A DNA stretch of 39,170 nucleotides from Melioribacteraceae bacterium (GTDB taxonomy: Bacteria > Bacteroidota > Ignavibacteria > Ignavibacteriales > Melioribacteraceae). The translations under genes and the position numbers were made by a program. A model generated the notes under the pieces. It was not told where the DNA came from. It did no database searches and was given only the letters and a program-made list of their open reading frames with translations. The DNA lies in NCBI GenBank assembly GCA_021647785.1, contig JAKIUC010000042.1, positions 1 to 39,170 of the forward strand, given 5' to 3'. Shown piece by piece: positions 1 to 8,092 of the stretch; position 1 is the stretch's first letter; every line of letters starts with the position of its first letter.

Positions 1-192
1 AAAACCTCTGTTGGAGGGGCGTCCTCTTGATTTATGAATAATACCAACAACTCCTTCTTGATCATAGGATAGCTTTATCCTATAGAGCTGACGCTCACTT
101 ATTCCTAATAATTCTGCTGCTACCTTTGTCGTTATTTTTCTAGCCTTTACTTCTTCTAACAATTTAACTCTGTCATGTTCTTTTATACTCAT
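1..192 (-). CDS. ISNCY/IS1202-family transposase, N-terminal part (truncated by window edge)
   Basis: 64 codons are visible, starting at ATG 192 and running off the left edge. The peptide opens MSIKEHDRVKLLEEVKARKI, continues with a helix-turn-helix (VAAELLGISERQLYRIK, residues 24-40) and then SRGRPSNR (55-62). This order of an MSIKEHDR start, a wHTH and an H+SRGRPSN motif is characteristic of ISNCY (IS1202/ISDol1-like) transposases, whose catalytic DDE domain would follow downstream. I prefer the ATG at 192 over the upstream in-frame ATG at 210 because AAGGA lies about seven bases before it. Whether the gene is intact cannot be judged here. Confidence 0.8.
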   Translation of the reverse strand, partial: MSIKEHDRVKLLEEVKARKITTKVAAELLGISERQLYRIKLSYDQEGVVGIIHKSRGRPSNRGF

Positions 193-282
193 CAGTAATT
201 CCTTTCTCATACTAATATCCTTTTTTTTGGAATACTAATATGTCTTTTTTACTGACATTTCTATCGAGTCGTATCTATGACA
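1..282 (-). mobile_element. Right end of an ISNCY/IS1202-like insertion sequence (left part outside the window)
   Basis: The minus-strand transposase start at 192 is preceded (190-282) by a non-coding tail. Read on the minus strand, this tail begins TGTCATAGATACGACTCGAT at 282 and carries a second TGTCA at 256-252 and a GACA/TGTC dyad around 241-256. From general knowledge, IS1202-type ends start with TGTCA and contain internal repeats of it, so I place the element boundary at about 282. The other terminus and any target duplication lie outside the window, so the boundary is an inference. Confidence 0.55.
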
Positions 283-390
283 TTTTTAAAGAGTTATAAC
301 ATGCGGAATAAACCTAACCTTGTAAATTAGAATTATCCTCAATATATTACTTACCCTAAAGGAATAGTTTTCAACAATAGCAAAACTGAT

Positions 391-2238
391 TTGAATAAAC
401 TCAAAGTTATTTTTCAAATATTATTTTTATTTCTGACAACTACTTATTCACAGAATATAGAAATTCCTAAACTTGCTCTAACCGGCGTCTCTATTGACGT
501 TTCGATAGATTCAATACCAGATAGTGTTAAAACTGTTCAGCTATTTCTACTTGGTGGTACTCAATCATATGCTTACAAATGGGATGTTGTTGATGGAAAA
601 ATTTCAAGAAAAATAATTATTGATGTTTCCCAAAACTATGAAACTAAAAATAGTCTCTTTCCAAACAAGTCACATTACATAAGAGTTATTCCCGGATGGC
701 TTTCGATAGTGCCACCGCTAATTGCTATTTTTCTTGCACTAATGCTTCGGCAAGTTATAGTTTCACTCTCTATCGGAATTTTTTCAGGAGCACTTATTTA
801 TTATAACTTTGATCCGGTAACTGCTTTGCTGCGGTTTGCCGATACTTTAATTTTGAATGTTCTAATTGATAAAGACCATATGTTTATAATTCTCTTTACA
901 TTATTAATTGGTGGAGTTGTTGGAGTTATATCTGCAAATGGTGGAACAACAGGGCTGGCAAAACAAATTACAAAATTAGCAAAAACTGCAAAGAGTGGAA
1001 TGATTTCGAGTTGGCTACTCGGTATTCTAATCTTTTTTGATGATTACGCAAACTCACTTATCATTGGAAACATGATGAGACCAATTACAGATAAGTTGAA
1101 AATATCGAGAGAAAAACTTGCTTATATTGTCGATTCTACAGCGGCACCAATAGCAAGCATAGTAATAATCAGTACTTGGGTGGGGTACGAAGTTGGATTA
1201 ATTTCAGATGGATTAAACTCAATTGGTTCAAGCCAAAATGCTTATGATGTTTTTATCAGTTCAATTCCATATAGTTTTTATCCCATTGCAGCATTATTTT
1301 TTGTCTTTATAACATCATTTATGGAACGAGATTTTGGACCAATGCTTGCATCCGAAAAGAGAGCGAGAAACTCAAAAACCCCTATTGCGAGTGATAATTT
1401 TGAACAGGGCAAAACAATTGAAGAAGTTAATGCAAAGTGGTACAACGGTGCAATTCCAATTTTGGTAATTCTTTTTGGTACTGTAATTAGTCTTTTTTAT
1501 ACCGGAATAAGTAGCCTTAATGCTGAAGGCATTTCAGAATACTCACTCCAAAATATAATTAATCATGCAGATTCTTTTGCATCGCTTTTGTGGGCTAGTT
1601 TTATTGCATCAATAGTTGCTATTGGTATTACTGTGTCGCAACGCATTTTAACACTTCAAAAAGCTGTGGCAGCTTGGGAGAAAGGAATTCAATCGATGTT
1701 AGCTGCTGTAATTATTTTGATTTTTGCTTGGGGGATTAGTGCAGTAACAAACGACCTTAAAACGGCTGATTATATTATTTCTCTTTTAAGTGATACAATA
1801 GACCCAAGATTGCTACCCGCAATTGTATTTCTTATTTGTGCTGCAATTGGGTTTTCTACAGGAACTAGTTGGGGTACGATGGCAATAGTAATGCCAATTG
1901 TAATTCCGCTAACCTACTCCGTTGCGGTTTCGTTTGGGCTTGATGATAATAATGTGCAGATAGTTATGTATGGTGTGGTAAGCTCTGTACTTGCCGGGTC
2001 TGTGTTTGGCGACCATTGTTCGCCCATTGCAGATACAACAATTCTAAGTTCGCTTGCATCAAAATGTAACCACATCGATCACGTAAAAACTCAATTACCA
2101 TATGCAATTGTTGTTGGTAGTTTTTGCCTTTTATTAGGGAGCATTCCCGCAGCGTACGGAGTTAATCCATTTATATCAATTGCAATGATATTTGGTGCGT
2201 TAACTTTGTTCTTAAAGTTTTATGGAAAGAAGGTTTAA
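391..2238 (+). CDS. nhaC: NhaC-type Na+/H+ antiporter with secreted N-terminal extension
   Basis: Predicted inner-membrane Na+/H+ exchanger of the NhaC (IT superfamily) group, 615 residues. Residues about 1-20 look like a signal peptide ending ...TTYSQN. Residues 21-100 form a short soluble segment on the outer side, and the polytopic transporter starts near residue 101. Family-type motifs are NGGTTGLAKQ (183-192), FFDDYANSLIIGNMMRP (215-231), STGTSWGTMAIVMPI and GDHCSPIADTTILSSLASKC near the C-terminus. Typical NhaC proteins have about 450-530 residues, so the N-terminal extension explains the extra length. The only start in frame near the signal peptide is TTG at 391, with no clear Shine-Dalgarno, so the start is less certain than the gene. 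It appears monocistronic. Ion specificity cannot be read from the sequence. Confidence 0.88.
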   Translation: MNKLKVIFQILFLFLTTTYSQNIEIPKLALTGVSIDVSIDSIPDSVKTVQLFLLGGTQSYAYKWDVVDGKISRKIIIDVSQNYETKNSLFPNKSHYIRVIPGWLSIVPPLIAIFLALMLRQVIVSLSIGIFSGALIYYNFDPVTALLRFADTLILNVLIDKDHMFIILFTLLIGGVVGVISANGGTTGLAKQITKLAKTAKSGMISSWLLGILIFFDDYANSLIIGNMMRPITDKLKISREKLAYIVDSTAAPIASIVIISTWVGYEVGLISDGLNSIGSSQNAYDVFISSIPYSFYPIAALFFVFITSFMERDFGPMLASEKRARNSKTPIASDNFEQGKTIEEVNAKWYNGAIPILVILFGTVISLFYTGISSLNAEGISEYSLQNIINHADSFASLLWASFIASIVAIGITVSQRILTLQKAVAAWEKGIQSMLAAVIILIFAWGISAVTNDLKTADYIISLLSDTIDPRLLPAIVFLICAAIGFSTGTSWGTMAIVMPIVIPLTYSVAVSFGLDDNNVQIVMYGVVSSVLAGSVFGDHCSPIADTTILSSLASKCNHIDHVKTQLPYAIVVGSFCLLLGSIPAAYGVNPFISIAMIFGALTLFLKFYGKKV

Positions 2239-2561
2239 GTGGTTGGGAGGGTTTAAGGGTTTGGCTATGCGTAGTGCGGGTTTCCGAATTGCTTCGCTTT
2301 CAATTTACTACTAAATTTTATACGAACTATCCCGATGCATCGGGAAATTTACTACTGTCTCGGCTATTATTTTTATACTTTGTTGTGGAATATTTATCAT
2401 GAAATTCAATTTCTATATTCTGAAATTGTTTCCAATCTGTTATTTCAAGTTTTTTAAATCTCATATGTTCTTTCTAATGCACCACAACGACCTTGCTATG
2501 AGCAGTCCCGAGTCTTTTTTCGGGATTGATTATAGCTTTTGTTGTGCGTTCGTACTTTTTT
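2239..2561. other. Intergenic region between convergent genes, with palindrome
   Basis: No credible gene. It contains a 16-bp perfect palindrome TCCCGATGCATCGGGA at 2330-2345 and, further right, the nested dyad listed separately. A 66-codon open frame at 2399-2599 has composition typical of translated intergenic DNA and overlaps the methyltransferase 3' end. Confidence 0.7.
2483..2546 (-). terminator. Nested foldback downstream of the R-M operon
   Basis: Three nested inverted pairs share one axis: CACAAC (2483-2488) with GTTGTG (2541-2546), GCTAT (2495-2499) with ATAGC (2532-2536), and TCCCGA (2506-2511) with TCGGGA (2520-2525). It lies 16 bp past the methyltransferase stop. On the minus strand the loop is A-rich and no clean U-tract follows, so terminator function is only likely; it may instead be an intergenic repeat unit. 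Confidence 0.4.
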
Positions 2562-3614
2562 TTATGTTTCTGCTTTTTCAAGTTCTATTTGTGGGATGAG
2601 TTCTAATTGAATTGATTTATTTAGAATTTCAACATCAAATCCATTGTTATCAATATTGCACTCATCAACTTTATAGATGGCTTCTTTTTCGGTGGGAATT
2701 AAGGATTTACTTTTAAGTTTTGTCTTTGCAAAATCTACTGTTCTCATTGGTTCAGGGATATTAAAATACTCTGATATATTATCCCAATCCTTATTTCTGA
2801 TTGTAACTACATCATTTAAATAAAAGCTAACAAAATTAACTCCTAATTTAAAGTTTGGTTCGACACTTTTAAGTTTCTCGTTAGAAATATTCACATAGTC
2901 TTCATCTAATTCAAACCCAATAAATTTGCGACCAAGCCGTTTAGCTGAAATTGCTGTTGTTCCAGTTCCTGAAAAAGGGTCCAAAACAATATCATTTTCA
3001 TCTGTAGAAAGTAAAATTAGTCTGTCTAAAAGATGAATTGGCAATTGACACGGATGTGGGTCTCGTTTTTTATTGTGTTTTATCCTATGAATATCAGTCC
3101 ATACATCAGAAACTAAAGGACCAAAAGGATGCAATTTGTCTTTTTTTCCACCATAATCCTTTAATAAAAAGCCTTGTTTTCTGTCTCTTTTGTGTGGATA
3201 TCTAAGTTCATTTATTTTAGTTCCCTTTGTTTCTTTGGTGTAGAAAAGTATTCCATAGTTTGCTGGTTGCAAAGATTTTCCCATTGGAGCAGTAGGTGCA
3301 TCCCAAGAAATCCAATGCTTGAAATAAGCAGTTTCATTTAAAAATGTTGAAAAAAATGTTAACCATTTAGGGATGTTATGAACAAAAATTGAACCAGTAG
3401 GTTTTGTAACTCGAACCATTTCAAAAATCCACTTTTCGCACCAATTTATATATTCCTGAAACTCTAATTTATCCTTATAAGAATTATAGCCTTTTTTTAA
3501 ATTGAATGGTGGATCAGCAAATGTCATATCTACTGAGTTGTCTGGAATTTTTTTGAATGTTTCTAAACAATCTCCTTGAATTATTTTATTTGTATATTTT
3601 TCAATTGTACTCAT
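2562..3614 (-). CDS. Beta-class site-specific DNA methyltransferase (N6-adenine or N4-cytosine)
   Basis: 350 residues. Amino-methyltransferase motif IV is DPPF at residues 34-37. The AdoMet-binding motif I is near the C-terminus (DPFSGTGTT, 212-220), followed by an acidic strand FIGFELDEDY (231-240). The order IV, variable target-recognition region, I is the beta class. DPP(F/Y) usually marks adenine-N6 methylation, but N4-cytosine cannot be excluded. A tail of about 90 residues follows the catalytic core. The gene is last in the operon: its ATG overlaps the endonuclease stop codon by one base (TAATG), which suggests translational coupling. It would protect one strand of an asymmetric site, with the second methyltransferase protecting the other. 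Confidence 0.9.
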   Translation of the reverse strand: MSTIEKYTNKIIQGDCLETFKKIPDNSVDMTFADPPFNLKKGYNSYKDKLEFQEYINWCEKWIFEMVRVTKPTGSIFVHNIPKWLTFFSTFLNETAYFKHWISWDAPTAPMGKSLQPANYGILFYTKETKGTKINELRYPHKRDRKQGFLLKDYGGKKDKLHPFGPLVSDVWTDIHRIKHNKKRDPHPCQLPIHLLDRLILLSTDENDIVLDPFSGTGTTAISAKRLGRKFIGFELDEDYVNISNEKLKSVEPNFKLGVNFVSFYLNDVVTIRNKDWDNISEYFNIPEPMRTVDFAKTKLKSKSLIPTEKEAIYKVDECNIDNNGFDVEILNKSIQLELIPQIELEKAET

Positions 3615-4588
3615 TACTTAATCTTTTCTTTTAATAATTCTTCAAATCTTTTCAACTCGTCTTTATGAAAAGTAAAAACATCTTCGTAAGCTGTAACCAT
3701 TCTTTTTAAGTCTCCTTTCCGCACATACCAGCCAATACCATCAACAAAACCAATGAATGTTGCTTTTGGATAATGTTCTTTTATTAAAGCATCAATTGAT
3801 ATTTCAGTTTTTGATTTATCACCTTGCCCTGAAGATGTAGTTGCAAGAAATGAGCTCTCTATAATAATTAAAGGATTTTGTTTATTTGGAATAATAAAAT
3901 CCATAGTTCTTTTATTGTCTGGTGCATTATCAATTAATTCTGTTAAATCTCCAGTTTCAAAAGAAATATCAAGTTTATCAAGTATTCCCTCAACAATTAT
4001 TTCAGGGTTGTTTCCTTTCTTTCCTGAGTAACTACCTTTCTCTTTGTACCTAATTAAGCTATCAATCAATTCAGGAATTTCGAACTTCAATTTAGATATG
4101 CTTAATTTTTTTAATTCAAACAGAGGAATTGTTTCAGCCAAAAATGGGATGGATGCTCCTTCAAAAAAAATGTTTACTATACCTTTTCTGAAATGTTCAT
4201 TTTCCTTGATGAGTTTTAAAATGGTACTATCTGACCATTCTTTTATATTTTCTGGTGATTTTTCATTATACCATTTTTCTTTATAAACAAGTTTATTCAA
4301 TTCTGGATAATTAACGATTCTAATGATTGTAGTTAATCGTTTTAAATATTCATTTGAGAAACCTGATAATGCTAATAAAGCCCTTAAACCATTTTCTTTT
4401 TCTGAAATTAATTCTTCAAATATCTCTCTCTTAAGTCCTTCGGTCTCAACTCTGTTCTTAACATTTAATAATGTTTCTTTTAGTGAGTTTATATATCCTT
4501 CATAATTTTCTTCAAACTTTGGATTGAAAAAATAAAAGGTATTTCTACTTATTACTGTTTGAAATTTACTTTCTGTTGTTTTTTTCAT
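3614..4588 (-). CDS. Putative type II restriction endonuclease (PD-(D/E)XK-like)
   Basis: 324 residues from the ATG at 4588. That start lies just after the upstream methyltransferase stop (TGAAATG); an in-frame TTG at 4603 would overlap that gene and is less likely. The protein is not confidently assigned to a named family. Its position between two methyltransferases in one operon is the main evidence. A possible catalytic core lies in the C-terminal third: D230 in TMDFIIPNK, then a beta-strand PLIIIESSF with E244, followed by TTSSGQGDKSK and later GFVDGIGWYV (280-289). DpnII-like endonucleases have a comparable E-x-N/K strand followed by a DG(I/L)GW strand. Here the expected lysine position is serine, so the metal site would be a variant, perhaps using a lysine of GDKSK. 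The N-terminal 200 residues are helical and unrecognised. Confidence 0.65.
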   Translation of the reverse strand: MKKTTESKFQTVISRNTFYFFNPKFEENYEGYINSLKETLLNVKNRVETEGLKREIFEELISEKENGLRALLALSGFSNEYLKRLTTIIRIVNYPELNKLVYKEKWYNEKSPENIKEWSDSTILKLIKENEHFRKGIVNIFFEGASIPFLAETIPLFELKKLSISKLKFEIPELIDSLIRYKEKGSYSGKKGNNPEIIVEGILDKLDISFETGDLTELIDNAPDNKRTMDFIIPNKQNPLIIIESSFLATTSSGQGDKSKTEISIDALIKEHYPKATFIGFVDGIGWYVRKGDLKRMVTAYEDVFTFHKDELKRFEELLKEKIK

Positions 4589-4589
4589 T

Positions 4590-5822
4590 TCACTTTTTCT
4601 CAAAAATCAATATATATTCTTCTTTCATAGTATTTCTCATTCCTTTAATTGGTTTTAAAATACTTTTCACTAATTTTAACCCATAATTACGTGCTGAGTC
4701 TATTACAGTTTGCTCTAACCTGATACCCCCAGTTTGATTAGTATTTGAACCAATTATTATTACAAGATATTTGTTCTTTTTCAAAACTCTTGACGCTTCA
4801 TTACAAAACCTATCCATATCGCTAAAATAGGTTTCTAGTTTTTCATTTTTACCTTTCCCTTTTAACCCGATTAAATCTTTTTTTAATTCATTCGTATTAA
4901 TACCTAAATATTCTAATTGGTCTTTATCATTTTCAACATAATCTATTGCAAAGGAATATGGCGGTGAAGTAATAATACCATCAACAAAATTATCGTCTAA
5001 TTCTATTTTTAAAGCGTTTGATTTTTCCAAAATATTAACTTGACCAATATTACAATCAAAATATTTGTTCTGAATAAAACTTTTTACAGTTTCAATATAA
5101 CGAGTCAGCACTTTTTCAAATAGTTGTTTATGATTTGAACGAACAACTCTTTTTGAATAACCAAGTGCATCTAAAAAAGCTAAGAATGCAAGGTCGTAAA
5201 TTTTTTGTTTTTCTTTATCGACTTTCCCTAGCTTTTTTTCAATATTACCTTTGATGAAAAACTCAAATAAATCATTAGAATTTAATTTGATTTCTTGAAG
5301 TAACTTCAAATCAATACTCAATGCTTCATATTTAGTTTTTATCATTAATTGACAAAAAGGACTTACATCAATAGCATAAGAATTAATACCCATTAAGGCA
5401 GCTTCAACATTGGTTGTACCACTTCCTGCCATCGGATCTAAAATAGTTTCTCCTTTTTTTATACCGAGAATGTTAATTAATCCTTTAATTAATTGTGGAT
5501 GAAATTTACCGCGATAAGGGAACAAGCTATGCGTTGCATAACCAGTCGAGAATAATCCATTTTTAAAATATGAATTTGACATTGTTGAACGATTATCGCT
5601 AACTGATTTAGGAATTTCAGAATACCTTAAAAAATGAATACTATCTTTATTATCAAAACTTTTTGCATAAGCTGTTCTTTGTAAATAATCTTTTTTAAGA
5701 AGTGTTTGGTATTCAAGATAAGCCAATTCATATTCAAATAATTCTGTTACAGACGGCAAAAGTTCAACTCTGTTTTCAAATAATTTTTCTGTGGCTGATT
5801 GTATTTTATAAAATTTACTCAT
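4590..5822 (-). CDS. N4-cytosine-type DNA methyltransferase (TRM11/SPPY group)
   Basis: 410 residues. Motif I comes first (ETILDPMAGSGTTNVEAA, starting at residue 125, with DPMAGSGTT at 129-137), preceded by GKFHPQLIKGLI. Motif IV follows much later as SPPY (286-289) in GIITSPPYSFAIDYVE. SPPY is typical of N4-cytosine methyltransferases, and the FHPQL...DP.AGSGTT arrangement resembles the TRM11-like group of type II enzymes. It is the first gene of the R-M operon (order: this gene, endonuclease, beta-class methyltransferase), so protection would be made before the nuclease. The upstream region to 5920 holds a strong dyad that could be a control site. The start ATG at 5822 has no upstream in-frame rival. 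Confidence 0.87.
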   Translation of the reverse strand: MSKFYKIQSATEKLFENRVELLPSVTELFEYELAYLEYQTLLKKDYLQRTAYAKSFDNKDSIHFLRYSEIPKSVSDNRSTMSNSYFKNGLFSTGYATHSLFPYRGKFHPQLIKGLINILGIKKGETILDPMAGSGTTNVEAALMGINSYAIDVSPFCQLMIKTKYEALSIDLKLLQEIKLNSNDLFEFFIKGNIEKKLGKVDKEKQKIYDLAFLAFLDALGYSKRVVRSNHKQLFEKVLTRYIETVKSFIQNKYFDCNIGQVNILEKSNALKIELDDNFVDGIITSPPYSFAIDYVENDKDQLEYLGINTNELKKDLIGLKGKGKNEKLETYFSDMDRFCNEASRVLKKNKYLVIIIGSNTNQTGGIRLEQTVIDSARNYGLKLVKSILKPIKGMRNTMKEEYILIFEKK

Positions 5823-5899
5823 ATAACAAAAGTAGTCATATTTTATATTTCTTGAATGATTTTATTTAAATTGATTTGATAGTATGACGCACAACATCC

Positions 5900-5920
5900 C
5901 TATACACACACTGTGTATAG
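5900..5920. promoter_or_regulatory. Perfect 9-bp inverted repeat upstream of the R-M operon
   Basis: CTATACACA / TGTGTATAG with a 3-base spacer, centred about 88 bp before the first methyltransferase start at 5822. Position and symmetry fit an operator, but no controller gene is present nearby. The GTGTATA half also recurs at the ends of two intergenic repeats (about 22043 and 38999), so it may belong to that repeat family instead. Confidence 0.35.
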
Positions 5921-6009
5921 CAGGACTTTAAACTATTTATTTGTTTTTATACTTACTTAATTTAACAAATTGAAATATAGAGCCAAAATAGGTGAAGTAT
6001 ATTTTGGAA

Positions 6010-6117
6010 ACCTCTGTAAGAGTCTCCCAGACAATTTAGTTGTTATATACCAACAACTTACGACAATGAAATTCCGACATGTTCCGTTTTCGGAAAAACC
6101 ACTTCATTGTTGGTATA
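6010..6117 (-). repeat. Intergenic foldback repeat, copy A (fullest copy)
   Basis: An 11-bp perfect inverted repeat TATACCAACAA (6046-6056) / TTGTTGGTATA (6107-6117) encloses ACAATGAA (6063-6070) / TTCATTGT (6103-6110) and an inner TTCCG...CGGAA pair. On the minus strand it reads TATACCAACAATGAAGTGG and ends near a GAGACTCTTACAGAGG segment (about 6010-6030). The 29-bp core TCCGACATG...AAACCA (6073-6101) is identical to 18712-18740. It lies between the R-M operon and the EamA gene. Confidence 0.75.
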
Positions 6118-6185
6118 CATTCAAACTTATGTGTACAGTAACACAGATTTATTGGTGATGTAATAATCTTTTAGGGAATAAATTG

Positions 6186-7076
6186 CTACATAGAATTTTT
6201 TCTATTTCCTCTATTTATTAACCCAACTCCAAATAGAATTATAACTGCTGCTAAAATTATTTCAATGCTCAGTATTTCATCCAAAACAAGCCAACCGGCA
6301 AAGAGAGCTATTATAGGATTTACATAAGCATAAGTTGTAACAAATGAAATTGGAAGATGCTCTATAGCATAAATATATGAACCGTAAGCTATGAGCGAGC
6401 CAAATATTGCGAGATAAATTAAAGCTAAAACTCCATTTTGTGTAAAAGCAAAATGCTCCGCTTCCCCAATTGAAAATCCAACAATAATTTGGAATGTTCC
6501 GCCAATAGTCATTTGTGTAGCTGCGCTTGCAAAAGGATTTACATCTATTTTTCTGTGTTTCGAATAGACAGTTCCAATTGCCCAAGCAGTAACCCCAACA
6601 TAAATTGCAATAATTCCGAAGAGATATTCTGTGTCGAGAAGTAGTGTGAAATTATGCCCGAATATTAAAAGTATTCCACCAAAGCCAATAAGTACGCCAA
6701 ACAAAATTGTTTTGTTAAACGCCACTTTTTTAAGAATTAAAGTTTCAATTAAAACTATCAGCATTGGTACTGTTGTAATTAATAATGCTGTTAATCCGCT
6801 TGGTATCCATTTTTCAGCAAAAGTTATTAATCCATTTCCTAAGCCAATAAGTAGAATGCCAATAGTTGCTATGGGTAGTAAATCCTTTTTTGATGGAAGT
6901 GGAATTCCGCGTAATTTAAGAAACAGTAAAATTAATGGTCCAACAAGGAGCCACCTCATACCGGAAAAAAGAAAAGGAGGCATTTCCAAAACTCCAATTC
7001 TTATAACGAGATAGGTAGTTCCCCAAATAATACAAATTGATAGCCAAGCAAGATATGCTTTTTTTTTAGTAGTCAA
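6186..7076 (-). CDS. EamA/DMT-family transporter
   Basis: 296 residues with ten predicted membrane helices arranged as two EamA repeats (about 7-140 and 150-290). The first repeat has the usual W-x-x-x-C-I-I-W-G-T-T-Y-L start (residues 11-22). The second ends with NPIIALFAGWLVLDE, the classic EamA motif around the ninth helix. DMT transporters of this kind are usually exporters of amino acids, purines or other metabolites from the cytoplasm; the substrate here is unknown. It is a monocistronic minus-strand gene. A strong GC-rich hairpin lies upstream at 7136-7161 and repeat copy A just downstream. Other open frames across it are shadows. Confidence 0.9.
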   Translation of the reverse strand: MTTKKKAYLAWLSICIIWGTTYLVIRIGVLEMPPFLFSGMRWLLVGPLILLFLKLRGIPLPSKKDLLPIATIGILLIGLGNGLITFAEKWIPSGLTALLITTVPMLIVLIETLILKKVAFNKTILFGVLIGFGGILLIFGHNFTLLLDTEYLFGIIAIYVGVTAWAIGTVYSKHRKIDVNPFASAATQMTIGGTFQIIVGFSIGEAEHFAFTQNGVLALIYLAIFGSLIAYGSYIYAIEHLPISFVTTYAYVNPIIALFAGWLVLDEILSIEIILAAVIILFGVGLINRGNRKNSM

Positions 7077-7135
7077 TAAATTCTCAATAATTAGAACTCA
7101 ATTTAGTGATTTGTATAGCTAACCGAAATTATGCA

Positions 7136-7161
7136 ATTAGAATCCGCCGTGGCGGACTAAT
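7136..7161. repeat. GC-rich short hairpin
   Basis: ATTAG-AA-TCCGCC-GT-GGCGGA-CTAAT: a 6-bp GC stem extended by 5 bp across a two-base bulge. It stands out sharply from the AT-rich surroundings and has the look of a dispersed palindromic element rather than a terminator, because no U-tract follows on either strand. Confidence 0.5.
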
Positions 7162-7222
7162 GTATAATCTGAGTATAATTGTAGATTGATATTATTATAA
7201 GCTGCAATATATCAACCTTTTA

Positions 7223-7424
7223 ACCCACCCCTAAATCCCCTCCGAGGAGGGGACTTTTTAAAGATTTGTTTCGTGAGAGAAGTGGGGATTTTTTAGATAT
7301 CTTTTTTCGTGAGAGGGGTATTCCAAAATATATTTCGCAAGGGGTAAAATAATTGCCATACCCCACCATTGTGGGGTATGGCATCACAAAAAGTCCCCTC
7401 TTGGGAGGGGATTTAGGGGTGGGT
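7223..7424. repeat. Inverted-repeat element with 37-bp GC-rich arms
   Basis: The left arm (7223-7259, beginning ACCCACCCCTAAATCCCCTC) and the right arm (7388-7424) are reverse complements at about 35 of 37 positions. Between them is a second perfect hairpin of 13 bp, TGCCATACCCCAC / GTGGGGTATGGCA (7354-7366 and 7371-7383) with a CATT loop. The element is far more GC-rich than its surroundings and directly abuts the DUF559 pseudogene. I recall CCCCTAAATCCCC-type repeats beside DUF559 genes in other Bacteroidota, but could not check this. Confidence 0.8.
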
Positions 7425-7446
7425 GAAGGTAAAAGTAAAAGTTGAT

Positions 7447-7820
7447 TTATTCTTTAGAATTCTCAATAATCCAATCTTCTATTCTTTTAAGTACTCCTTC
7501 AGTATTGTGTCTAACTTCCAAATCATCAAACCGAAGTACTGTTGCACCAAGTTGTTTTAAACGGTTGTCGCGTTTTTTGTCTTTATCTTCATTGCCGTAG
7601 TGGCTTTCTCCATCAATTTCTATTGCGAGAAATAAATTTTTGCAATAGAAATATCTACAATGTAGTTATCAATTGGTTTCTGTCTGTCAAAATCATAGCC
7701 AAGTAATTGTTTTCCTTTTAAGTAATTCCACATAAGTATTTCGGTGAAGGTCATATTATTTCTTAGTTTTCGTGCAAACTTTTTTAGTTTTGGGTTATAT
7801 GGGATGATTTTTCTTCTCAT
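7447..7820 (-). pseudogene. DUF559 endonuclease-domain protein, frameshifted
   Basis: The N-terminal frame from ATG 7820 reads MRRKIIPYNPKLKKFARKLR, then MTFTEILMWNYLKGKQLLGYDF and DNYIVDISIAK, before an early stop at about 7620. The next frame continues the family exactly: FYCKNLFLAIEIDGESHYG, then RDNRLKQLGATVLRF and a stop at 7447-7449. Adding one T in the ATTTC run near 7640 restores IVDIFYCKNLFLAIEIDG, so this is a single-base deletion (or sequencing error) in a gene of about 124 codons. DUF559 proteins are small PD-(D/E)XK (Vsr-like) nuclease-fold proteins of uncertain role; the expected E-x-DG and R-D-x-x-R residues are present once the frame is repaired. Confidence 0.82.
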
Positions 7821-8092
7821 TGGCTATGTAAGTTACAATATGTTTCCCTTGTAACCCAACCCTAACAAAAACAATTAACCGAAAAAGAAAGAATAGTACC
7901 GTTTAACAAATATTTACGAAATTGTGTTTAATTCTGTAAATTGGATAGTGGAATTTATTTCTGCAAATTAGTATTGATATTTAGATTAGCGTTCGACTTA
8001 GCTAACACCGAAGGCTCACCCCAAAAGTCTCAATACAATGCAAGTTTGGCACTCTTAAGTTTTGTTCAAAAAAAATACTACTTAAATAGTTT
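7821..8092. other. Intergenic region without recognisable gene
   Basis: About 270 bases between the DUF559 remnant and the membrane-fusion remnant. A CCCTTGTAACCCAACCCTAAC stretch near 7838-7864 weakly echoes the arm of the 7223-7424 element. Nothing else was seen. Confidence 0.5.

Noticed and set aside
2399-2599. 66-codon plus-strand open frame
   Set aside because: Phe-rich translation of intergenic, foldback-containing DNA; it overlaps the methyltransferase 3' end and shows no domain or start signal.
5970-6158. 62-codon plus-strand open frame
   Set aside because: It is the translation of foldback repeat copy A and its flanks.
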